NCBI GenBank assembly: GCA_030706605.1 | Contig: JAUZOE010000044.1 | Location: 1-32,197, forward strand | Direction: 5' to 3' | DNA: 32,197 bases | Source of the DNA: Bacteroidota bacterium | GTDB taxonomy: Bacteria > Bacteroidota > Bacteroidia > Chitinophagales > Chitinophagaceae | Part shown: positions 8,221-16,175 of the stretch, piece by piece | Layout: every line of letters begins with the position of its first letter | Numbering within the stretch: the stretch's first letter is position 1 | Program-made: the position numbers and the translations under genes | The notes under the pieces: generated by a model | What the model saw: only the letters and a program-made list of their open reading frames with translations | Database searches by the model: none | Told to the model about the DNA's origin: nothing

Positions 8221-8676
8221 ATGGAAACTATTGAAAAAGCTATAAAACAATCCCGTTCGTTTAGAAATCCTTATCATAAGGCTACTGTTAACCTAATATA
8301 TTCAGGCAGGTGGATCATCAATATGCATAATGAATTGTTCAACGAATTCGGGCTTACTATTCAGCAATACAATGTACTTAGAATCCTTAAAGGACAATAC
8401 CCTCGTGTACTCACTGTAAAACTAATCCAGCATCGCATGTTGGATAAAGCATCCGATGCATCACGTGTTGTGGAAGGGCTGCGAAAAAAAGGATTGGTGC
8501 AACGTGAATTAAACTCTGAAGACCGCAGAAGAGTAGATGTTATCATTACCCAAAAAGGAATACAGCTTTTGAGTTTTATTGAAAAAAGAAGTGAAGAAAT
8601 GGACGGATTCCTTTCTAATCTAAACAATAATGAAATCACCGTTCTTAACGAATTACTTGATAAAATCCGTTCATAA
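8221..8676 (+). CDS. MarR-family transcriptional regulator
   Basis: 151 residues, the usual MarR length. A winged helix-turn-helix spans about residues 35-105: TIQQYNVLRILKG, then ASDASRVVEGLRKKGLVQR as recognition helix, then the wing EDRRRVDVIITQKG, which is a family hallmark. MarR proteins are dimeric repressors, often of genes for redox, aromatic-compound or drug responses, and are usually released by a small ligand or by oxidation. No cysteine is present, so thiol oxidation is unlikely to be the signal. It is the gene directly upstream of the cytochrome-porin operon on the same strand (263 bases away) and is a natural candidate to control it. Confidence 0.85.
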   Translation: METIEKAIKQSRSFRNPYHKATVNLIYSGRWIINMHNELFNEFGLTIQQYNVLRILKGQYPRVLTVKLIQHRMLDKASDASRVVEGLRKKGLVQRELNSEDRRRVDVIITQKGIQLLSFIEKRSEEMDGFLSNLNNNEITVLNELLDKIRS

Positions 8677-8711
8677 ATAACATATCTTTTTATTGTTTCC
8701 AAAAGTGCCTA

Positions 8712-8725
8712 ATGATTTTAATCAT
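8712..8725. promoter_or_regulatory. Crp/Fnr-type box ATGATTTTAATCAT upstream of cytochrome operon
   Basis: Perfect 5-base arms around 4 bases, in the gap between marR and the cytochrome-porin operon. Downstream a near-consensus -7 element CAATTTTG lies at 8770-8777 with TTTT at 8747-8750 (19-base spacer), which would place the box centre near -64, a class I activator position. The pairing and spacing are seen; the regulatory role is inferred. An unstable hairpin is the alternative reading. Confidence 0.5.
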
Positions 8726-8938
8726 TTTTTACGCTGATTCATCTCATTTTAATTTAAATGCTTCTGTTTCAATTTTGTGGAATAATTAGATGTTATAACA
8801 TTAATTGGCGTAACAAATGATTTTAAGAACAATTGACAAAATCTAAAATTTGGCACGCCCCATGAGACAAAAAAGTAAAAAATTTATGATCCAGGCATTT
8901 CCCAAATATTCCACCACATTAAAAACACACATAATAAA

Positions 8939-9352
8939 ATGAAAAAGAAAACCATTCTTAAAACAATTGCCATTGCTGCCGTTTTAGTACTAAGCAGTAA
9001 TATCACATTCGCCCAATCCGGCTCGTGGCCCGTTCCGAAAGCAGCAGCAGATCTTAAAAATCCGGAACCGGACAATTCGACAACTATAAAAAGTGGAAAA
9101 GTTTTATACCAGGCTTATTGTGCACCTTGCCATGGTAAAAACGGTAAGGGTGATGGCCCGGCAGCCGCCTCTTTGCATCCTAAACCTGCAGATCATACTT
9201 CTCCATCTGTACAGGCAGAATCTGACGGCACTTTATTTTATAAAATATCAGAAGGCCATACTGGTACTGCAATGCCTCCTTTTAAAGCAGTTTTACACCC
9301 GGATCAAAGATGGGCATTGATAGACTATATAAGGACTCTTTCCAAAAAATAA
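8939..9352 (+). CDS. Periplasmic monoheme cytochrome c
   Basis: 137 residues with a signal peptide ending in TFAQ (about 1-26). One heme-binding CAPCH motif lies at residues 61-65, followed by GKNGKGDGPAA as in class I cytochromes. The probable sixth ligand is Met112 in TAMPPF, and the C-terminal helix is DQRWALIDYIRTL. The protein is likely a soluble periplasmic electron carrier. It is the first gene of a three-gene operon; the porin gene follows after 37 bases and a cytochrome lipoprotein after that. A possible Crp/Fnr box lies 214 bases upstream. The donor and acceptor are unknown. Confidence 0.9.
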   Translation: MKKKTILKTIAIAAVLVLSSNITFAQSGSWPVPKAAADLKNPEPDNSTTIKSGKVLYQAYCAPCHGKNGKGDGPAAASLHPKPADHTSPSVQAESDGTLFYKISEGHTGTAMPPFKAVLHPDQRWALIDYIRTLSKK

Positions 9353-9389
9353 TTAATTCAATCTATTCACACTTATATTAAAATATGTT

Positions 9390-10616
9390 ATGCAAACTTT
9401 AAACAAACTAACAAAACGAATAATGGCAATTTGCCTATTCGCGTTGATTTCAACTGTTACCAAAGCACAGGAAACAACAACTGTAGTTGATTCATCGCTT
9501 TTAGACAGAGTAAATACCCTTGAGAAGGAAGCTAGTTATATTAAACCCGAAGAATCACATTTAATGGCGGTCGGTTTATTAACCTTTGGTTATGTAAGTA
9601 ACAAAACAACCGTTACTTACAATGGCTCATCCAGTGTTTCTAAAACCAACAGCATCGGTGATGCTGACCATTTCGAATTTAGTCCTATGTTTCTCTGGAG
9701 GCATGGTAAAAAATTTTTAATGGAATTCGAGCCATCCTTTAATGTAGATGGTGTAGGAGTAAACTGGGCTGTAGCTTCTTATTATGCAACTCCTGGCTTG
9801 ATTCTTCGTGGAGGCTATCTTGTATTGCCCTTCGGCACTTACAACAAACGGCTTGCTGCCGGATGGATCAATAAACTTGCCTCAGATCCGGAAGGGATTG
9901 CTGATGCTTCCGATTTTGGCGTTGAAGCAGAGGGCGGCATCCAGGCAGGAACAACCAAATGGAGTTATGATTTTGCTTTATCAAACGGGATGCAATTGCA
10001 ACCTGATGGCACTACTCAATTCATTGGTATTACTGATAACAACAAGAATAAATTATTCACCGGCCGGATCGGATTTTTGCCACTTGCCAATTCATCAATT
10101 GAAGTAGGTGCTTCTTTAATGACTGGCAAAGTAGGTGATGCAGGCCTTAAATATCAAAATGCAAATGCTACACTTTGGGCATTAGACTTAAATCTTGTAG
10201 AAAATCTTTCTCCTTTCCAGTTAAATATTAAGGGACAATATAGTGAAGCTAAAGTAGATAATGCTGAGTATACTGATCCTAATAATCCGACAAATACTTA
10301 TACTTTTAACAATCACACAAAAACCGGGTACATCATGGCAGCATTAAGACCAATGTTTTCTCAAAATGACTTTGTTAAAAATTTCGAGTTAGCAGCCCGC
10401 TTTGGTAATTATACCACACCTGCCAATTCATTATGGGGCACAAAAGATAATTCCCTCGCATTTAGCCTTAATTATTGGATGAATTGGAGAACTGTTGTAA
10501 GATTTTCTTATGAAGCAATAAAAGGAACAAGCACAGTAAGTCAAAGTTTAGGTGGTAATCCTGGAGAAATCACTAAATCCAATTCAGCTTATATTCAATT
10601 TTGTATCGAACTTTAA
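9390..10616 (+). CDS. Outer-membrane porin-like beta-barrel protein
   Basis: 408 residues with a signal peptide (cleavage after about residue 27, TKAQ). A short coiled segment (DSSLLDRVNTLEKEASYI) precedes alternating amphipathic strands typical of an outer-membrane barrel (FLMEFEPSFNVDGVGVNW, then GLILRGGYLVLPFGTYNKR), and the chain ends with an aromatic-containing strand (SAYIQFCIEL). The pattern resembles phosphate-selective or OprO/P-type porins as they occur in Bacteroidota; substrate cannot be read. Its place between two c-type cytochromes, with gaps of 37 and 12 bases, suggests a link to electron transfer or to uptake of a redox substrate. Confidence 0.75.
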   Translation: MQTLNKLTKRIMAICLFALISTVTKAQETTTVVDSSLLDRVNTLEKEASYIKPEESHLMAVGLLTFGYVSNKTTVTYNGSSSVSKTNSIGDADHFEFSPMFLWRHGKKFLMEFEPSFNVDGVGVNWAVASYYATPGLILRGGYLVLPFGTYNKRLAAGWINKLASDPEGIADASDFGVEAEGGIQAGTTKWSYDFALSNGMQLQPDGTTQFIGITDNNKNKLFTGRIGFLPLANSSIEVGASLMTGKVGDAGLKYQNANATLWALDLNLVENLSPFQLNIKGQYSEAKVDNAEYTDPNNPTNTYTFNNHTKTGYIMAALRPMFSQNDFVKNFELAARFGNYTTPANSLWGTKDNSLAFSLNYWMNWRTVVRFSYEAIKGTSTVSQSLGGNPGEITKSNSAYIQFCIEL

Positions 10617-10628
10617 AAACAACAAGCA

Positions 10629-10907
10629 ATGAAAATCTTAAATAATAAAAAACTTACTATTTTAAGCATCCTGGTCTTAATGATAGGATCAATGATGTTA
10701 GTACTAAATAGCTGCACCGCCAGTCAAAAAATATCGATGAAATCCGGAGCACAATTATGGGCCGAAAATTGTCAGCGATGCCATAATACGCCATCCCCTT
10801 CTACTTTTACTCCTGAACAATGGGAAACTGTGGGAATGCATATGCAAAGCAGGGCACTACTGACAGAAACTGAAAAAAACAAGATTGTCGAGTTTTTAAG
10901 TCAATAG
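10629..10907 (+). CDS. Small monoheme cytochrome c lipoprotein
   Basis: 92 residues. The N-terminal hydrophobic segment ends in the lipobox VLNSC (Cys29), so the protein is lipid-anchored. A single heme motif CQRCH is at residues 48-52, followed by NTPSPSTFTPEQWETVGMHM, where Met70 or Met72 could be the sixth ligand, and then a short C-terminal helix. This is close to a minimal cytochrome domain. It starts 12 bases after the porin gene, so it is almost certainly co-transcribed. If it sits in the outer membrane, it could pair physically with the porin; the membrane of residence is not shown by the sequence. Confidence 0.85.
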   Translation: MKILNNKKLTILSILVLMIGSMMLVLNSCTASQKISMKSGAQLWAENCQRCHNTPSPSTFTPEQWETVGMHMQSRALLTETEKNKIVEFLSQ

Positions 10908-11236
10908 TTGTTTGAACAATAAATACAAAGGATACCATAAAAATATATTCTTTGCTTACACTTCAAAACATTATCCTGATTTGATAATAGATATGGATCA
11001 GGTTTAGGGATATAAAAATTAAGCCAGAAATATTAGAATAAATAAGGAAGACCAATTACAGATAAACAACAAAAGGATTAACCCAAATTAAATCACCGAA
11101 AGAAGTGATATCCTTTTAAAAAATCCCGGATTTAAATCCGGGATTTTTTACTTTTACTTATGTTTTTAGAAATTCAATTGGAAATGAATAAACCTATTAT
11201 AACGAATATAGGTAGGCTTTATACCAACGAGTGTTT
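10908..11236. other. Convergent intergenic region
   Basis: 329 bases between the convergent cytochrome operon and TSUP gene. It contains the strong palindromic terminator at 11118-11149. I see no gene or further motif in the rest, which is AT-rich. Confidence 0.7.
11118..11149. terminator. Bidirectional rho-independent terminator
   Basis: A perfect 32-base palindrome with the core ATCCCGGATTTAAATCCGGG flanked by A and T runs, so it works as a hairpin plus T tract on either strand. It sits between the convergent cytochrome operon and TSUP gene and probably ends both transcripts. Confidence 0.9.
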
Positions 11237-11992
11237 TTAACCTTTTAAGTTATAAACCAAATCAAAAATACCGAAGCCAATCAACATTATGGCAAATACC
11301 CGTTCAAGTGTTTTATTATCCATTCTAATGGCCACCTTCGCTCCTAAATAAGAAAAAGGGATTGAACTAACTGAAAGAAACAATACTATTAACCAGTTGA
11401 TATGTCCCAGGTACCAATGTTCCAGAGTGCCGGGAATAGCTAATCCGGCAGAAACAATTAAGCTTGAAGCTAAGGCTTTTTTAGTGGGCAATTTCAAAAA
11501 ACGTATAAACAATGGGGCAAATAAAATACCCCCGCTATTTGCCAATATCCCTGAAAGAAACCCTACACCTACAGCAACAACAAAAATTTTCCAGAAGGGA
11601 ATAACCAGTTCCTCAAAATCGAGTTCATTAGTCGAAAACGACATAAAAAAAGACAATCCTATCACTAATACAAATATTGCAGTAAAGATCATTAGCGTCT
11701 GCCCTTTAAACGAACCACTTAGCCACGAACCATACAAGGTTGCAGGAATACCGCATAGTATACTGTAAATAACAACTTTTCGGCTAACTAAATTTTCATC
11801 TTTATAAGCAAAAGCGGCTGAAAGTGTCGTAGGTAAAGTAGCAGGAAGCGGAGACGCTAAAGCTGCAAAGGGATTAACTCTTGCAAATAATTGAAGTGAA
11901 GGTGTTGAAATTGCACTTCCACCCTTACCCAATAATCCGGATAAAAATCCTACAAGTGCGCCAATAATAAGAATTATGGGTATCGAATACAT
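11237..11992 (-). CDS. TSUP-family (TauE/SafE) anion exporter
   Basis: 251 residues made almost entirely of membrane segments (about 7-8 helices). The two homologous halves each begin with the family pattern: GALVGFLSGLLGKGGSAIS near the N-terminus and GVGFLSGILANSGGILFAP in the middle. TSUP proteins transport sulfite, sulfoacetate or related organosulfur anions across the inner membrane. The substrate is not readable here. The gene follows the PQQ-type dehydrogenase gene on the same strand after about 100 bases that contain an AT-rich hairpin, so coupling is uncertain. Its 3' end faces the cytochrome operon. Confidence 0.85.
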   Translation of the reverse strand: MYSIPIILIIGALVGFLSGLLGKGGSAISTPSLQLFARVNPFAALASPLPATLPTTLSAAFAYKDENLVSRKVVIYSILCGIPATLYGSWLSGSFKGQTLMIFTAIFVLVIGLSFFMSFSTNELDFEELVIPFWKIFVVAVGVGFLSGILANSGGILFAPLFIRFLKLPTKKALASSLIVSAGLAIPGTLEHWYLGHINWLIVLFLSVSSIPFSYLGAKVAIRMDNKTLERVFAIMLIGFGIFDLVYNLKG

Positions 11993-12040
11993 TAACCTAT
12001 TTTAACAAAAATAAATTAATCCAAATTCGAATTTATCCCT

Positions 12041-12070
12041 GTTAATAAAAATTATGAAATTTTTATTAAC
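12041..12070. terminator. AT-rich perfect hairpin, terminator or operator
   Basis: Arms GTTAATAAAAATT (12041-12053) and 12058-12070 are perfectly complementary over 13 bases with a 4-base loop. It lies just after the stop of the dehydrogenase-like gene and 49 bases before the TSUP start, both on the minus strand. The stem is nearly all A/T and lacks a clean T tract, so it may be a weak terminator or a binding site for a TSUP regulator. Confidence 0.4.
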
Positions 12071-12095
12071 TCACCACTTTTGATTACATGAAAAA

Positions 12096-13382
12096 TTACA
12101 TCTTTTGACCTGAATAGGTTATCCTGAATATAGTTCCTTTCAAATCGTCTGTTACATATAAAGAACCATCGGGTCCTTGAGCCAAACCTGTGGGACGATA
12201 TTGAATAGGACCACTGGCAGGATTATTCAAATCTTGCCCCGCAAAATTATCAGCAAAAATTTCCCAATCTCCTGAAGGCTTACCATCTTTGAAAGGCACA
12301 AATGCTACGAGGTATCCTTTTTTTAACTCAGGGGATTTGCCATGAAAAGCAATAAACGCACCGTTCTTATATCTTTCCGGAAACATATTGCCTGTATAAA
12401 ACATTAAGTCATCAGGTGCCAGGTGTGCAGGAAAAGCAACAATCGGATCCTGGTATTTATCATCACCGGCTATTTTTCCATCGCCACCATATTCCGGCGC
12501 CAGTATTTTTTTCTTTTGGAACTGATCGTAATAAACAAATGGCCAGCCGGCATCAGTTCCCTTATGCAACTCATATACAGTTTCTGCCGGCAATTCCTGA
12601 CTCTGTTTAGCAGTATAATACTGGGGGAACTCATCATTAAATTGTCCACGCCCATGTTGTGTACAGAACAAGGAATTTGTACTACTGTTCCAAAAAATCC
12701 CCACTGCATTTTTGATTCCCCTGGCATAATGAACTGCATCACTATAGGTTTGATTAAGTTTATCAGCTTTAAACTCCCATATTCCTCCCACTGAATCTAA
12801 AAGCGGACAACCTGGAATACCTTTCCCTGATCCTGCCTGCCTGCAGGCATCAGAATAAGAACCAACGGTTACATAAAGATTATTTTGATCATCAATGGCA
12901 ATAGATTTAGAGTTATCTCTTTTTTTGTCTACCAATCCCATAACAATTTCTTCTGGTTTATCAGGAGAAAGCACTTCACCTTTTTCATCCAATTTGTACC
13001 TAAAAACTCCACTGTTAGAAGATGAATAAAGATACCCGTTTTTGATAGCGATCCCTGTGCCGGGATAATCTGCAAAGCCTGTTTTTTTATCAATGCTGCC
13101 ATCCTTGTCTGTATCGCTCAGGCAATAAATGCCATTTCCATTTTTTAATGAACTTACATTCACGTAAATATCCCCGTTACTGTTAACTACTATATGCCTC
13201 AAATGTCCCAGAGTATCAGCAATAATTTTAGCAGAGAAACCTTCTGGAAGTTTCAAATTAGTATCAGAAATAGGAGCACTTTTAGCCTGAGGGCTATTGC
13301 CATTACTATTATTACAAGCGGATATACCTGACAATCCCATTATTGCAAATGCTAAACAAGCTGTGTAAAATATTTTATTCAT
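12096..13382 (-). CDS. PQQ-type sugar (sorbosone-like) dehydrogenase lipoprotein
   Basis: 428 residues. The signal peptide ends in a lipobox (GISAC, Cys23), so it is a lipoprotein. The rest reads as a six-bladed beta-propeller of the glucose/sorbosone dehydrogenase type: LPEGFSAKIIADTLGHLRHI at the start of the domain, DQNNLYVTVGSYSDAC in the middle, ELHKGTDAGWPFVYYD, and RPTGLAQGPDGSLYVTDD near the end. Family members oxidise sugars using bound PQQ and pass electrons to the respiratory chain, but many homologues in Bacteroidota have no proven activity. No PQQ biosynthesis gene is in the window. It lies upstream of the TSUP gene on the same strand. Confidence 0.8.
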   Translation of the reverse strand: MNKIFYTACLAFAIMGLSGISACNNSNGNSPQAKSAPISDTNLKLPEGFSAKIIADTLGHLRHIVVNSNGDIYVNVSSLKNGNGIYCLSDTDKDGSIDKKTGFADYPGTGIAIKNGYLYSSSNSGVFRYKLDEKGEVLSPDKPEEIVMGLVDKKRDNSKSIAIDDQNNLYVTVGSYSDACRQAGSGKGIPGCPLLDSVGGIWEFKADKLNQTYSDAVHYARGIKNAVGIFWNSSTNSLFCTQHGRGQFNDEFPQYYTAKQSQELPAETVYELHKGTDAGWPFVYYDQFQKKKILAPEYGGDGKIAGDDKYQDPIVAFPAHLAPDDLMFYTGNMFPERYKNGAFIAFHGKSPELKKGYLVAFVPFKDGKPSGDWEIFADNFAGQDLNNPASGPIQYRPTGLAQGPDGSLYVTDDLKGTIFRITYSGQKM

Positions 13383-13491
13383 AAATTTTAAAGATGTGGT
13401 TTATTGGGATAAAATTTGAATTCTCCCTGGTTTTGTTCTTCTCAAATCGCAGGCAAAGCTAATTAAAAAATGATTCCTAAATATCCAAAAC

Positions 13492-13513
13492 AAAAACCCC
13501 GCAATTGCGGGGT
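13492..13513 (-). terminator. Rho-independent terminator of the Asn/Arg-rich protein gene
   Basis: The perfect palindrome CCCCGCAATTGCGGGG (13497-13512), with A13496/T13513 extending it, is followed on the minus strand by a run of T. It lies 30 bases after the stop of the minus-strand gene at 13543. Confidence 0.85.
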
Positions 13514-13542
13514 CAGTAATCAAAAGAATGCGTCGTTTTATT

Positions 13543-13938
13543 TTACCTTTTATCATGTTTTCCATTTCCATTATGATTCTCGCTGATAAACCTTGCATTC
13601 ACTATTTGAATCTGCCTTGCTCTTTCATTTTCAGCATTACGAATAGCCACTTTTTTCTCATGCCGCCTCATGTAACGATTATTTCGGATAGCATTAATCT
13701 TATAATCAAAACTCCGGTTTATCTGATCTATTTTATATTCTCTTTCTCTTGCAGGAAAATAATTTTTATGATCATAAAAATTCCTGTTATTATTATACCT
13801 ATACCGTTGATTATTTAGCGCAACGTCATATTGATCATTTTTACTGTTCCTATCATTGTTATTATGCCGGTGATTATTTTGGGCAAATGAAGCAATCGCT
13901 GTACCCACAAAAAATAATAAAGTAAAAATCTTTTTCAT
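13543..13938 (-). CDS. Secreted Asn/Arg-rich basic protein of unknown function
   Basis: 131 residues with a signal peptide ending in ASFAQ. The mature part starts with Asn/His/Tyr-rich low-complexity sequence (NNHRHNNNDRNSKNDQYD) and then has a charged, probably helical region (REREYKIDQINRSFDYKI, then RHEKKVAIRNAENERARQIQ). Proteins of this design are frequent in Chitinophagaceae and have no assigned function, as far as I know. The gene stands alone, has its own terminator, and is divergent from the antiporter gene 333 bases away. Confidence 0.75.
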   Translation of the reverse strand: MKKIFTLLFFVGTAIASFAQNNHRHNNNDRNSKNDQYDVALNNQRYRYNNNRNFYDHKNYFPAREREYKIDQINRSFDYKINAIRNNRYMRRHEKKVAIRNAENERARQIQIVNARFISENHNGNGKHDKR

Positions 13939-14271
13939 AATGTAAATTTTTAATTGTTTAAAAATTGTTCCTGATTATGAGATCATATTATAAGGTCAAG
14001 GTTAAAACATAAAATGTTAATACCATCGATAACTAATAATTGAGAAATACTAAACATCTTTCCACTCAGTCAATTTTAGATAATTGTGCTATTGTTACCT
14101 GGCAATTGGCTCGGAACAAAACTTCTAACCAGGTTTAAGGAATTATTCAGTTAAATGTATATCTTCAATTGTAGAAAATAAATACTTAGTGAGTCTGGTT
14201 GCCCCGGCAATAATTGATTCAATAATAAAATGATTTTTGAAGAAATAAAATGAAAATTTCAAATACAGATA
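13939..14271. other. Divergent promoter region
   Basis: 333 bases between the divergent Asn/Arg-rich protein and antiporter genes. It must hold both promoters, but I find no full TTTG-N19-TAnnTTTG match. A short palindrome TATGAGATCATA is present near 13977-13988. No gene is seen. Confidence 0.6.
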
Positions 14272-15495
14272 ATGACTACAACTATTATAATCATAATAAC
14301 ATTTTGCTCATTATTGCTGGTTGCTTACGTATTTGACCTTACTTCTTCAAAGACTAAAATCCCCTCAGTAATATTATTATTGCTTTTGGGCTGGATAGCG
14401 AGACAATTAACCCAATTTTTCGAAATAAAACTTCCTGACTTTACATCTATATTGCCTGTATTGGGAACAGTTGGACTAATCCTGATAGTGCTCGAGGGAG
14501 CATTGGAACTTGAGCTCAACAAATCAAAAATAACGCTAATAAAAAAATCATTGCTGGGGTCTATACTCCCCGTTTTTGCAATGGCCTTTTTATTAGCATT
14601 CCTGTTTCAGTATTTCGGCAGTGGTTTATTCAAAGACAATTTGACCAATGCCATCCCATTCTGTGTGATCAGCAGCGCTATTGCTATTACCAGTACAAGA
14701 AACCTGACTAAATCTGATAAAGAATTTATAATTTACGAAAGCAGCTTTTCAGATATTTTGGGCGTTATTTTCTTCAACTTTATTGCCCTCAACAATGTAT
14801 TCAATTTTCATTCATTTGCTCACTTTGGTTTACAAATAGTAAGCATTGCCGTTATTTCATTTATTGCTACTATCGGGCTGTCATTGTTATTAAGTAAAAT
14901 TGAACATAATATAAAATTTGTTCCTATCATTTTATTGGTAATTTTAATCTACACTTTTTCGCACGTATATCATCTCCCGGCATTAATCTTCATTTTATTA
15001 TTTGGACTTTTCTTAGGCAATCTCGATGAAATGAAACGTTTTAAATGGATTGAAAGATTCAAACCTCATGAATTAGATAAGGAAGTACTGAAATTCAAAG
15101 AACTAACTATCGAAGCCTCATTTTTACTCCGCTCATTATTCTTTTTATTATTTGGTTTTTTAATTGAAACTCGCGAAATTTTAAATCCAGAAACACTGAT
15201 CTGGACATTTGTAATTGTAGGCATCATCTTATTTTTTCGGGCTATACAGTTATGGTTATCCCAACTTCCTTTTATGCCTTTATTCTTCATAGCTCCCAGG
15301 GGACTTGTTACTATCTTATTGTTTCTTTCAATAACTCCTGAAAAGCAGATATTATTGGTAAATAAATCCCTTATTATCCAGGTAATACTTCTTACCGCAG
15401 TAATAATGATGATCGGCTTAATGTTTACCAAAAAAAATAAGGTGGCAGAAATCCATCCGAAGAAAGAAGATATCGCGGATGAACTCCAAAAATAA
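14272..15495 (+). CDS. CPA-type cation:proton antiporter
   Basis: 407 residues, about 11-12 membrane helices. Family signatures include GLILIVLEGALELEL at about 68-82, SSAIAITSTRNL at 134-145 (the unwound helix region), and ESSFSDILGV at 156-165 with Asp161 at the position of the ion-binding aspartate. Proteins of this fold exchange Na+ or K+ for H+ across the inner membrane. There is no C-terminal RCK/TrkA-N domain, only a short charged tail. A 12-bp hairpin follows the gene. It probably helps pH or sodium homeostasis; the ion is not determined from sequence. Confidence 0.85.
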   Translation: MTTTIIIIITFCSLLLVAYVFDLTSSKTKIPSVILLLLLGWIARQLTQFFEIKLPDFTSILPVLGTVGLILIVLEGALELELNKSKITLIKKSLLGSILPVFAMAFLLAFLFQYFGSGLFKDNLTNAIPFCVISSAIAITSTRNLTKSDKEFIIYESSFSDILGVIFFNFIALNNVFNFHSFAHFGLQIVSIAVISFIATIGLSLLLSKIEHNIKFVPIILLVILIYTFSHVYHLPALIFILLFGLFLGNLDEMKRFKWIERFKPHELDKEVLKFKELTIEASFLLRSLFFLLFGFLIETREILNPETLIWTFVIVGIILFFRAIQLWLSQLPFMPLFFIAPRGLVTILLFLSITPEKQILLVNKSLIIQVILLTAVIMMIGLMFTKKNKVAEIHPKKEDIADELQK

Positions 15496-15533
15496 AGTAT
15501 TGATTTTTTACTATAAATTTGACTTTGATTAAA

Positions 15534-15573
15534 AGCCTTTCGAATGAAAGCCTTAAATATTATTCGAAAGGCT
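15534..15573 (+). terminator. 12-bp stem-loop after the antiporter gene
   Basis: Arms AGCCTTTCGAAT (15534-15545) and ATTCGAAAGGCT (15562-15573) are perfect complements with a 16-base loop. A second small inverted repeat (atcaatttcatttgat) follows immediately. There is no strict T run, so termination is likely but not certain; the next gene starts 40 bases later. Confidence 0.55.
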
Positions 15574-15612
15574 ATCAATTTCATTTGATATTTTCAATAT
15601 AAAATTCCTGAT

Positions 15613-16110
15613 ATGAAAACTGTTCTTATTTGTGGAATTATCATTATTATTATTTCCATTTTTTCCTGCAACCACTCAACCAACAATGAACAGCTATTAC
15701 AAAAGCGTGTTGATAGTTTAGAAAATCAAATCGCAGGAAGTTATAAGCCTGGCTTTGGTGAATTTATGAGTGGCATCCAGGCGCATCATGCCAAGCTGTG
15801 GTATGCGGGCAAAAATGAAAACTGGAGACTCGCAGACTTTGAAGTACATGAAATTATGGAACTGATTCAGGACATTAAAACTTATGAAACAGGACGAAAA
15901 GAAAGCAAGGAAATTGACATGATAGACCCTGTATTAGATAGTGTGAATAATGCCATCGAGCACAAAAATCCAATAGAATTCAGGAAAAGTTTTATCCTTC
16001 TGACTAATACCTGTAATGATTGCCACAAGGCTGTCAAATTTGATTTCAATGTCGTAAAAATTCCTGATTTTCAGCAGTTCAGTAACCAGGATTTTAAATT
16101 AGAAAAATAG
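15613..16110 (+). CDS. Monoheme cytochrome c lipoprotein
   Basis: 165 residues. The signal peptide ends in IFSCN (lipobox Cys19), then a short coiled segment (LLQKRVDSLENQIAGSY) and a helical domain with GFGEFMSGIQAHHAKLWYAG and WRLADFEVHEIMELIQDI. A single heme motif CNDCH is at residues 134-138 near the C-terminus. That arrangement, with helices first and the heme motif near the end, recalls cytochrome c'-type four-helix proteins; His58, His59 or another residue might be the second ligand. It is the third monoheme cytochrome in the window. The antiporter gene lies 117 bases upstream, separated by a stem-loop. Confidence 0.75.
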   Translation: MKTVLICGIIIIIISIFSCNHSTNNEQLLQKRVDSLENQIAGSYKPGFGEFMSGIQAHHAKLWYAGKNENWRLADFEVHEIMELIQDIKTYETGRKESKEIDMIDPVLDSVNNAIEHKNPIEFRKSFILLTNTCNDCHKAVKFDFNVVKIPDFQQFSNQDFKLEK

Positions 16111-16175
16111 TAAACTTCCTAAGATCATATCTAAATGGATTAGGCCAATCTGAAAGAAACAATTTCGTCAATTAT

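Noticed and set aside
15066-15584. 172-residue minus-strand frame overlapping the antiporter gene
   Set aside because: Shadow of a membrane protein gene; it also runs through the downstream stem-loop.
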